5,287 bases of DNA from Rhodoferax sp. (lineage in GTDB: Bacteria > Pseudomonadota > Gammaproteobacteria > Burkholderiales > Burkholderiaceae_C), in assembly GCA_028292305.1 (NCBI GenBank), contig JAQGMQ010000678.1, positions 1-5,287 of the forward strand, in the 5' to 3' direction. A model generated the notes under the pieces. The model did no database searches. It was not told the origin of the DNA and was given only the letters and a program-made list of their open reading frames with translations. Shown here one piece after another: positions 1 to 5,287 of the stretch. A program made the position numbers and the translations under genes. Positions within the stretch are counted from its first letter, which is position 1, and each line of letters opens with the position of its first letter.

Positions 1-1160
1 GCACGGTGCCGCGCGTGCCGTTCAGCGCGCTGATGCGGCCCGGCGCGGCCAACGATCCGCAGGTGCGCGCGCTGGCCGGCAAGGTGGTGATCCTGGCCAC
101 CGACGACGGCGGCGACCGCCACATGACTCCGTATGCGCGGCGCTTCTTCGGCCTGGCGCCGCGTCTCATGAACGGCGCCGAGATCCATGCCAACGCGGTC
201 GAGATGCTGCTCTCGGGTGAACGCCTGTTGCCGGCCGCCGACGCCACGCGCTGGGCGCTGGGCGCGGTGCTGTGCGCAGCGCTCGGCCTGGCCCTGCTGG
301 CCGGTGGCTGGCTCTGGCCGGCAGCCGGGCTGGTGGCCGGCATCGCAGTTGCCGCGCTCGCGTCGCGCTTCGCTTTTGGCCATCTGCAGCTGCTGCCGGT
401 GGCGGCACTGCAGACCACACTGGTGGCGCTGGCCATCGGCCTGGCCTTGTACCGCGCGCTGTACGAGAACCGCCGCCGCGAACGCATGCAGGGCCTGTTC
501 GGCCGCTACGTGTCCGACCAGGTGGTGCGCGAGCTGGTGCGCACCGGCAGCGAACCCGCGCTCGGCGGCGAGCTGCGCACCGTCACCGTGCTGTTTTGCG
601 ACATCCAGAAATTCAGCACCATGTCGGAGGCGCTCACACCGCAACAGGTGGTGACTTTGCTCAACACCTACCTCGGCGCGGCAGCCGATGCGGTGGATGC
701 CGAGGGCGGCACGCTCGACAAATTCACCGGCGACGGGCTGATGGCCGTGTTCGGCGCGCCGGCCGTCTACCCCGACCACGCCGCGCGCGCCGTGCGTGCG
801 GCGCAGGCCATGGACCGTGCCGCGCGCGAGGTGGCCAAGACGCTCGACCCGATGCTCACCGGTCTGGGCCTCACGCCGTTCCGGGTCGGCCTGGGCCTGC
901 ACACGGGGCAGGCGGTGCTGGGCTCGATCGGCTCGCAGAAACGCAGCGAATACACGGCCATCGGCGACGCGGTGAACGTGGCCGCGCGGGTCGAAGGCCT
1001 GTCGCGCGAACTCGGCGCCACCATCGTCCTCACCCGCGAGACCTGGGAGGCCGCCGGCCTCTTGGTGAAACTCGGCAGCTGGCACACAATGCAGGTCAAG
1101 GGCAGGCGCGCCGCGGTGCAGGTGGCGGCGGTGCTGGACGAACAGCAGGACGATCGATGA
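1..1160 (+). CDS. CHASE2-domain class III adenylate cyclase (5' end outside window)
   Basis: This is the C-terminal part of a membrane-bound nucleotide cyclase that should convert ATP to cAMP in the cytoplasm in response to an extracytoplasmic signal. The frame is open to the left edge (first whole codon at 3), so the true start lies upstream. Numbering from the GTG at 6, residues 1-80 match the end of a CHASE2 sensor domain (VVILATDDGG, then TPYARR, then GAEIHANAVEMLL). Three hydrophobic segments follow at about 83-103, 105-121 and 126-150, and then a catalytic domain at about 188-378. The cyclase residues are all visible: metal-binding D199 (LFCDIQKFS) and D243 (DKFTGDGLMAVFGAP), and transition-state N324 and R328 (GDAVNVAARVEG). 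Substrate-selecting K239 and T317 (EYTAIGD) point to ATP rather than GTP. The stop overlaps the next gene's start, indicating an operon. The family call is firm; the signal sensed is unknown. Confidence 0.93.
   Translation, partial: TVPRVPFSALMRPGAANDPQVRALAGKVVILATDDGGDRHMTPYARRFFGLAPRLMNGAEIHANAVEMLLSGERLLPAADATRWALGAVLCAALGLALLAGGWLWPAAGLVAGIAVAALASRFAFGHLQLLPVAALQTTLVALAIGLALYRALYENRRRERMQGLFGRYVSDQVVRELVRTGSEPALGGELRTVTVLFCDIQKFSTMSEALTPQQVVTLLNTYLGAAADAVDAEGGTLDKFTGDGLMAVFGAPAVYPDHAARAVRAAQAMDRAAREVAKTLDPMLTGLGLTPFRVGLGLHTGQAVLGSIGSQKRSEYTAIGDAVNVAARVEGLSRELGATIVLTRETWEAAGLLVKLGSWHTMQVKGRRAAVQVAAVLDEQQDDR
1147..1150 (+). promoter_or_regulatory. Ribosome binding site of the FecR-like gene
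   Basis: AGGA lies six bases before the ATG at 1157, inside the last codons of the cyclase gene. It fixes the start of the second gene, because the open frame itself extends far upstream as a shadow of the cyclase frame. Together with the ATGA stop/start overlap at 1157-1160 it suggests translational coupling between cyclase and FecR-like protein. Confidence 0.6.
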
Positions 1161-1852
1161 ACACCTTGAACAAACGCCAATGCGCGCGCGCGGTTTTCTC
1201 TGTTGCCGCCGTGCTGGTGGCCACGCTCGCGTTGGCCACCACGGGCCGCGCACAAACGCCCGACACCGCGCTGGTGGTGAACCTCGCCGGTGCCGCGCAG
1301 TACAGCAGCGCCGACGCCGCCGGCCGTGCCGCGCCGCTGCAACCCTTCCTGCGCCTGCGCCGCGGCGACGCCGTCGAGCTGGCGGCCGATGCCCGGCTCG
1401 GCCTGGCCTACCTGGCCTCCGGTGTGGTGGAAAGCTGGTCGGGCCCGTCGCAGTTCAAGGTCGGCGATGCCGGCTCCCAGCCGGTAAAGGGCGCACCCGT
1501 GCAGGTGCAGCCGCTGCCGCGCACGCTGCTGGACCGGCTGGCCCGCGCGCCCGACGTGCTGGCCGACCTGCGCAACCGGCAGGGTCTGGTGGTCACCCGT
1601 GAAATCGGCAAGCCCGAACCGGTGGCCGTGCAACAGGCCCGCACCGACCAGGACACGGTCAAGGCGCAGGCACCGGCCTCAGGCACCGCCACGCTGCCCG
1701 ATCTCAACCTGTTCCTGGCGCTGTACGAGAGCCGCCAGTACCGCGAGGCCGACAAGGTGATCGACGAACTGGCGCGCCGCCAGCCGGACGATCCGATGGT
1801 GGTCGGGCTGGCGAAGGAATTCCAGCGCGTCTACCGCAAGCCGGCGCCCTGA
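1157..1852 (+). CDS. Exported FecR-like domain protein with TPR-like C-terminus
   Basis: This gene encodes 231 residues. The N-terminus is a Sec signal peptide: basic residues at 6-11, a hydrophobic core at about 13-28, and a likely signal peptidase I site after A32 (GRA|QT). The mature N-terminal half (about 37-105) resembles a FecR domain: an initial beta strand (LVVNLAGAAQYSS), then LRRGDAVELAADARLGLAYL, then a tryptophan-containing strand (ESWSGPSQFKVGD). A linker follows, and residues about 180-225 look like a single TPR-like helical hairpin (LALYESRQYREADKVIDEL, then QPDDP). Only the signal peptide is hydrophobic, so this is a periplasmic protein and not a membrane anti-sigma factor of the classical FecR type. 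It overlaps the cyclase gene by four bases and precedes the CHAT gene by 52 bases, so a shared envelope role is likely. Its biochemical role is unknown. Gene reality and export are well supported; the FecR assignment rests on pattern and is moderate. Confidence 0.8.
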   Translation: MNTLNKRQCARAVFSVAAVLVATLALATTGRAQTPDTALVVNLAGAAQYSSADAAGRAAPLQPFLRLRRGDAVELAADARLGLAYLASGVVESWSGPSQFKVGDAGSQPVKGAPVQVQPLPRTLLDRLARAPDVLADLRNRQGLVVTREIGKPEPVAVQQARTDQDTVKAQAPASGTATLPDLNLFLALYESRQYREADKVIDELARRQPDDPMVVGLAKEFQRVYRKPAP

Positions 1853-1904
1853 GTCGCCCTGACGCGCCCCGGCTGCAGCGGCATCAACGCCAAGACAACA
1901 CCCG

Positions 1905-4271
1905 ATGACAACACCCGTCCCTTCGTCCCCGTCGCTTCGGGCTTGGGGTGCGCGAGGTTTCCTGGCTGCGTTGGTCCTGGTGGTCTGCGCGGCGCTGCCG
2001 TGCGGGCCGGCCGCTGCGCAAACCAGCGCCACGCCGCTGCTGGCCGCCGGCATCGCGCAGCGTGAGCAGGGCCAGTTGCTGTTGTCGATCAATACCCTGC
2101 GCGCCGCGCGCGACGCCGCGCCCAACCAGGCCGAGGCCTTGCGGGCCAGCGCCGAACTCGGTGCTTCGCTGCTGCAGGCGCGGCGGCTGGACGCGGCACA
2201 GGAGGCGCTCGAGCCAGCCTATGATTTTTTCAGCGGCGTCGGACGCGCGCGGGTCGCCATCGACCTGGGCAACCTGGCCGTGCTGCGCGGTGGCGCGGGC
2301 ACGGCGCAGCGTTATTACACCGAGGCCTTGCGCCAGGGCGGTGGCGACGCCGAGATCCGCTTCGCCGTCGGCATGAACCAGGCGCGCATGTCTTCAGCGG
2401 CTGACCAGCCGGCGCAGTTCGCGGCGCTGGCTTCGGCGCTGGCTACGGAGCCCGCTGGCGCCGCCAAGGCGCGGTGGCAGATCAACCTGGCGCAGCAACT
2501 GCGCAAAAGCGGCGCCGGTCCACTGGCCCAGGCCCACGCGCTGCTGGCCGACGCACAGCGCTGGGCCACCCAGGCCGGCCCCGGCCAGGGCCGCCTGCAA
2601 GCCGAGGCCGGCGACGGCCTGGCCCAGCTCTACGAAGACCAGAGCCGCGCCGCGGAGTCGCTGGTGCTGACGCGCCAGGCGCTGGCGACGGTGGCGGCCA
2701 TGCCCGCCGGCACCGCGGATGACCTCGCCATCCAGCTCGAATGGCGCCAGGCCCGCCTGACCCGCACGCTCGGCCGCGCCCCTGAATCGCTGGACGCCTA
2801 CGAGCGCGCCGTGCGCCGGCTCGAAGCCCTGCGGCAAGACCTGCCCATCGAAGACGAGGCCGGCGTGTCCTCGTTTCGCAGTACGTTGCAGCCGGTGTAC
2901 CTCGGCCTGGTGTCGGCGCTGCTGGACGCGGCCGACGCGGCGCCACTGGCGCAACAGGCCGCCTACTTGCGCCGCAGCATCGACACGGTGGAACTCATCC
3001 GCCAGTCGGAGCTGCAGGACTATCTGGGCGACCGCTGCGAGGTCGACGCGGTCAAGGGCGGCAGCGCCACCGTGATCCCGCATGGCACGGCGGTGCTGTA
3101 TCCGGTGGTGCTGGCCGACCGGCTCGAGCTGCTGCTGGAGACCGATGGCGGCATCACCCGCGTGCGCTCGCCCGCGCCCGCGGCCCGCGTGGCGGCGGTG
3201 GCCACGGCTTTCGCCGCGGAGTTGCGCGAAGGCACGCCCGGCTTCATGGCGCCGGCGCGCCAGCTCTACGACTGGGTGCTGCGCCCGTTGGAGCCGGCGC
3301 TGGCACAGCAAGGCGTGCGCACGCTGGTGGTGGCGCCGGACGGTGCCCTGCGGCTGGTGGCCATCGGCGCGTTCCACGACGGCGAACGCTTCGCCATCGA
3401 AAAATTCGCGTTCGCCACCGCCACCGGCATGACCATGACGAACACCACCCCACCGGCATCGCCAACGGCGCCGATGGCCCAGGCCGGCGCGTTGCTGGTG
3501 GCGGGCATGTCCGAGCCCGGCCCGGTGGTCGACAAACTCAGCGCGGCCACGGTGGCGCGCCTGCTGGGCACGGACGCTTCCGCATCGCCCGCGCCGCAGA
3601 GTCTGGTGGCCAGCCGCTCGGTGCGCTCGCTCGGCCTGCGGGCGTTGCCGGGCACGCGGTCGGCGCTGTCGCTCGACGCTGCAGGCCGCACCCGCGCGCT
3701 GCGCGAGGCCCTGGCCCTGCCTGGCGTGAACCAGGAGCTGGCCGCCATCCAGGGCACGGTGCCGGGGCGCGAGTTGTTGAACGCGTCGTTCACTGTGGAC
3801 CGCTTCCGCCGCGCGGCCGAGTCGGGCGACTACCGCATCATCCACGTGGCCTCGCACGGCGTGTTCGGCGGCAGCGCCGACGCCAGCTACATCCTGGCCT
3901 ACGACGACCTGCTCACGCTGGACGGCCTGCAGACCCTGCTGCGCTCCGACGAGTTCCGGCGCAACCCGATCGAGCTGCTGAGCCTGTCGGCCTGCGAGAC
4001 CGCCGAGGGCGACGACCGCTCGCCCCTGGGCATCTCGGGCGCGGCGATGAAGGCCCGCGCCAAGGCCGTGATGGGCTCGCTGTGGCCCGTGGCCGACGAG
4101 GCCGCCGTGCCATTGATGGCCGGCTTCTACCGTCGCCTCGGCCTCGGTGGCAGCGAGCGCCTGAGCAAGGCCGAGGCGTTGCAGCAGGCGCAGATGGCGC
4201 TGCTGCACAACCCGGACTACGCACACCCTTTTTTCTGGGCGCCGTTCATCCTGATCGGGAACTGGTTATGA
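1905..4271 (+). CDS. Exported CHAT-domain (caspase-like) protease with TPR-like N-terminal repeats
   Basis: This gene encodes 788 residues. A Sec signal peptide occupies about 1-38 (R12 and R17, hydrophobic core 18-31, likely cleavage AAA|QT after A38), which places the protein in the periplasm or beyond. Residues about 42-370 are Ala/Leu/Arg-rich paired helices consistent with degenerate TPRs (for example around 54-72, 92-105, 133-143 and 236-263). The C-terminal CHAT domain begins at about 355-400 (SELQDYLGDRC, then TAVLYPVVLADRLELLL) and runs to the end. It includes VVAPDGALRLVAIGAFHDGERFAIE (476-499), split here as VVAPDGALRL and AIGAFHDGERF. The expected catalytic dyad is intact: H651 in HVASHG and C697 in LSLSACETA, followed by AVMGSLWPVAD and the terminal PFFWAPFILIGNW. 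CHAT proteins are caspase/separase-like cysteine peptidases. No good Shine-Dalgarno precedes the ATG at 1905, so initiation may depend on upstream translation or a non-SD mode; the signal peptide directly after this ATG supports it. The next gene is a TPS exoprotein, a candidate substrate by context only. Confidence 0.93.
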   Translation: MTTPVPSSPSLRAWGARGFLAALVLVVCAALPCGPAAAQTSATPLLAAGIAQREQGQLLLSINTLRAARDAAPNQAEALRASAELGASLLQARRLDAAQEALEPAYDFFSGVGRARVAIDLGNLAVLRGGAGTAQRYYTEALRQGGGDAEIRFAVGMNQARMSSAADQPAQFAALASALATEPAGAAKARWQINLAQQLRKSGAGPLAQAHALLADAQRWATQAGPGQGRLQAEAGDGLAQLYEDQSRAAESLVLTRQALATVAAMPAGTADDLAIQLEWRQARLTRTLGRAPESLDAYERAVRRLEALRQDLPIEDEAGVSSFRSTLQPVYLGLVSALLDAADAAPLAQQAAYLRRSIDTVELIRQSELQDYLGDRCEVDAVKGGSATVIPHGTAVLYPVVLADRLELLLETDGGITRVRSPAPAARVAAVATAFAAELREGTPGFMAPARQLYDWVLRPLEPALAQQGVRTLVVAPDGALRLVAIGAFHDGERFAIEKFAFATATGMTMTNTTPPASPTAPMAQAGALLVAGMSEPGPVVDKLSAATVARLLGTDASASPAPQSLVASRSVRSLGLRALPGTRSALSLDAAGRTRALREALALPGVNQELAAIQGTVPGRELLNASFTVDRFRRAAESGDYRIIHVASHGVFGGSADASYILAYDDLLTLDGLQTLLRSDEFRRNPIELLSLSACETAEGDDRSPLGISGAAMKARAKAVMGSLWPVADEAAVPLMAGFYRRLGLGGSERLSKAEALQQAQMALLHNPDYAHPFFWAPFILIGNWL

Positions 4272-4295
4272 CGTCACGCACGCCCTGGTCCAGGC

Positions 4296-4424
4296 TGTCC
4301 ACTCCCTCCCCTTCCGGGGGAGGGCTGGGGTGGGGGCTGGATGTCGATGGCAAGGACGGTGGTCAAGGCCGAGCCGCTGCGCCCCCATCCCGGCCTTCCC
4401 CCGGCGGGGGAAGGAGCGAGGCAA
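4296..4424. repeat. REP/BIME-like element, copy A
   Basis: This 129-base unit is repeated in the same orientation at 4467-4595 with no gaps and 8 mismatches (121 of 129 identical). It has a palindromic architecture. A left hairpin has CCCTCCCC at 4304-4311 pairing with GGGGAGGG at 4317-4324 over a five-base loop. A right hairpin has CCTTCCCCC at 4394-4402 pairing with GGGGGAAGG at 4406-4414 over a GGC loop. The left and right ends are also imperfect inverted repeats of each other (TGGGGTGGGGGC against GCGCCCCCATCCC), so the whole unit could fold as one long stem. This layout is that of a BIME, two inverted REPs around a spacer. Similar GC-rich repeats are widespread in betaproteobacterial intergenic regions (from memory, not searched). 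Confidence 0.88.
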
Positions 4425-4564
4425 GCGCAGGCAAGCTGGCAAGCGTCGGCGACGCCCGCACCCGGGTGTCCACTCCCTCCCCTTCCGGGGGAGGGCTGGG
4501 GTGGGGGCTGGCTGTTGATGGCGCGGACGGTGGTCAAGACCGAACCGCCGCGCCCCCATCCCAG

Positions 4565-4585
4565 CCTTCCCCCGGCGGGGGAAGG
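4565..4585 (+). promoter_or_regulatory. Right-arm hairpin of copy B overlapping the TPS ribosome binding site
   Basis: CCTTCCCCC (4565-4573) pairs perfectly with GGGGGAAGG (4577-4585) around the loop GGC. The 3' strand of this nine-pair GC-rich stem contains the first four bases of the AAGGAG ribosome binding site at 4582-4587. In RNA this stem would be expected to limit ribosome access, so it may set or modulate expression of the exoprotein. It lacks a following T-run, so it is not a typical intrinsic terminator. The regulatory effect is inference. Confidence 0.5.
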
Positions 4586-4587
4586 AG
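4582..4587 (+). promoter_or_regulatory. Ribosome binding site of the TPS exoprotein gene
   Basis: AAGGAG, a strong anti-16S match, lies 12 bases before the ATG at 4600, slightly farther than usual. It lies inside repeat copy B. The in-frame stop at 4516-4518 and the absence of other ATG, GTG or TTG codons between it and 4600 make this ATG the only ordinary start available. Confidence 0.65.
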
Positions 4588-4599
4588 CGAGGCAACGAC

Positions 4600-5287
4600 A
4601 TGAAATTGCTTTTCCTGCGGTTTGGACTCGGTGCCGTGGCGGGGCTGCTGTGTGGCGTGGGTGCCTGGGCGCAGATCCGCACCGACGGCAGCGTCGGCCC
4701 GGCGGCGCAGGCGTTGGCCGGTCCGGCGTTTCTGATTCCGCAGACGCTGGGCCGCGTGGCGGGCGGCAACCTGTTCCACAGTTTTTCGACCTTCAACATC
4801 GGCAGCGGCGAGTCCGCCACGTTCACCACATCGACGGCGGGCATCAACCATGTCATCAGCCGTGTCACGGGCGGCAGTCCTTCGGTGATCGCCGGGACGC
4901 TGCGCCTGACCGCGTTCGACGGCGCGCCCGATTTTTACTTCATCAACCCGGCGGGCGTGACGTTCGGCAAGGGCGCGGCGATCGACGTGCCAGGGGCTTT
5001 CCGTGTCGGCACGGCCGACTATGTGAAGCTGGGCGACGGGCGGTTTTATGCGGACGCCGCGAAGGCCAGCAGCTTCTCCAGCGCGCCGCCTGAAGCTTTC
5101 GGATTCCTGGGCGGCAGCCGCGCGGCGGTGACGCTGCAGGACGGCGCCACGCTGGTCACGCGGCGCACCCACGGCGTGGCCATCGCGGCGGGCGATATCG
5201 GCATCGACAACGCGGCGATCGGCGCGGGCGCGGCCGAGATCCGGCTGGCGGCGGTGGGCGGCGATGCGGTCGAGGTCGGCTTCAGCG
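4600..5287 (+). CDS. Filamentous-haemagglutinin-type TPS exoprotein, TpsA N-terminal part (3' end outside window)
   Basis: The frame is open from the ATG at 4600 to the window edge (229 whole codons) with no stop. It begins with a Sec signal peptide of about 24 residues (MKLLFLRFGLG, then a hydrophobic stretch, with likely cleavage GAWA|QI after A24). The following region is a two-partner-secretion domain of the haemagglutination-activity family. It has the signature NLFHSFSTFNIGSGESATF from residue 57, a VISRVTGG-type segment at 85-92, SVIAGTL at 95-101, and DFYFINPAGVTFGKGAAIDV at 111-130, which includes the NPAG motif; VPGAFRVGTAD follows. The Gly/Ala-rich strands after about 165 look like the start of a beta-helix. 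Such proteins cross the outer membrane through a TpsB/FhaC-type pore and act as adhesins, haemolysins, contact-inhibition toxins or other exoproteins. Which type this is cannot be told, because the C-terminus is not in the window. No partner pore gene is visible here; it may lie downstream. Confidence 0.92.
   Translation, partial: MKLLFLRFGLGAVAGLLCGVGAWAQIRTDGSVGPAAQALAGPAFLIPQTLGRVAGGNLFHSFSTFNIGSGESATFTTSTAGINHVISRVTGGSPSVIAGTLRLTAFDGAPDFYFINPAGVTFGKGAAIDVPGAFRVGTADYVKLGDGRFYADAAKASSFSSAPPEAFGFLGGSRAAVTLQDGATLVTRRTHGVAIAAGDIGIDNAAIGAGAAEIRLAAVGGDAVEVGFS

Larger units (their letters stand above)
4467..4595. repeat. REP/BIME-like element, copy B
   Basis: This is the second copy, offset by 171 bases from copy A. 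Its hairpins are at 4475-4495 and 4565-4585. All eight differences from copy A fall in the middle (copy A positions 4341, 4345, 4352, 4353, 4368, 4373, 4378, 4392). The first 45 and last 32 bases, which carry the two hairpins, are identical. The copy ends only four bases before the TPS start codon, so it forms the whole leader of that gene next to the start, including its ribosome binding site. Confidence 0.88.
4272..4599. other. Repeat-filled intergenic spacer upstream of the TPS gene
   Basis: There is no credible gene in these 328 bases. The open frames here translate to low-complexity Pro/Gly/Arg strings that simply read through the repeat units. The spacer consists of 24 unique bases after the CHAT stop, repeat copy A, a 42-base inter-repeat segment (4425-4466), repeat copy B, and four bases before the TPS start codon. 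GGCAAGC occurs three times at 4420, 4430 and 4438, spanning the end of copy A and the inter-repeat segment. No convincing -35/-10 pair and no hairpin with a T-run terminator is visible. Confidence 0.8.

Noticed and set aside
272..1156. In-frame extension of the FecR-like gene far upstream, within the cyclase gene.
   Set aside because: The extension is Arg/Ala/Gly-rich shadow translation of the cyclase frame. The ATG at 1157 has a well-placed AGGA and is followed at once by a signal peptide.
1985..2005. Cysteines C28 and C33 in the CHAT signal peptide considered as a lipobox.
   Set aside because: The residues before each cysteine (LVV and ALP) do not fit the lipobox, which needs Gly, Ala or Ser just before the Cys. 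AAA|QT is a good signal peptidase I site.
2394..4226. A 610-codon open frame on the minus strand, opposite the CHAT gene.
   Set aside because: It is His/Arg/Gln/Gly-rich low-complexity sequence with no recognisable motif. The + strand frame has a signal peptide and the CHAT dyad. Long antisense open frames are expected at this GC content.
4394..4414. GC-rich hairpins considered as intrinsic terminators after the CHAT gene.
   Set aside because: The stems are strong but no T-run follows any of them on either strand, and the copy B hairpin lies immediately before the next gene's start codon.
4515..4545. TTGATG at 4515 considered as a -35 box for the TPS gene.
   Set aside because: No AT-rich -10 hexamer occurs at a suitable distance downstream; the region is almost entirely G/C.
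4296..4595. Repeat pair considered as a CRISPR array or transposon terminal repeats.
   Set aside because: There are only two units, each 129 bases with internal hairpins, and just 42 bases between them with no transposase gene. This fits REP/BIME elements, not CRISPR or an insertion sequence.
4082..4603. Open frames running through the intergenic repeats (also 4341-5093 on + and several on -).
   Set aside because: Their products are Pro/Gly/Arg strings that repeat because the DNA repeats. None has a family motif, and they overlap the well-supported CHAT or TPS frames.

Overview
The window is very GC-rich, and third codon positions are almost all G or C. All credible genes lie on the + strand. 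Two features suggest a Gram-negative proteobacterium, most likely a betaproteobacterium of the Burkholderiales/Comamonadaceae type: the secreted proteins carry Sec signals and one has a two-partner-secretion domain, and the GC-rich palindromic repeats resemble those common in that group. The taxonomy is inference from style and memory, not from a marker gene.

Layout: (1) 1-1160 is the 3' part of a membrane class III adenylate cyclase with a CHASE2-type sensor end, three membrane segments and a complete catalytic domain. (2) 1157-1852 overlaps it by ATGA and encodes a secreted FecR-like protein with a TPR-like C-terminal hairpin. (3) After 52 bases, 1905-4271 encodes a 788-residue exported protein with helical, TPR-like repeats and a C-terminal CHAT (caspase-like) protease domain whose His/Cys dyad is intact. 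(4) 4272-4599 is a non-coding spacer almost filled by two direct copies of a 129-base element. Each copy carries a GC-rich hairpin near each end, as in REP/BIME elements. (5) From 4600 to the window end runs the N-terminal part of a filamentous-haemagglutinin-type two-partner-secretion exoprotein (TpsA), with signal peptide, NLFHSF and NPAG motifs. It is open at the window edge.

Taken together, this looks like a cell-envelope module. A cAMP-producing membrane sensor, a periplasmic FecR-like protein and an exported CHAT protease are tightly clustered, and a secreted TPS adhesin or exoprotein lies immediately downstream. The most attractive hypothesis is that the CHAT protease matures, releases or polices the TPS exoprotein, with the cyclase and FecR-like protein sensing envelope state. 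That functional link is inference from gene order only. A second point of interest is that the repeat element abuts the TPS gene so closely that its last hairpin contains part of the gene's only plausible ribosome binding site.
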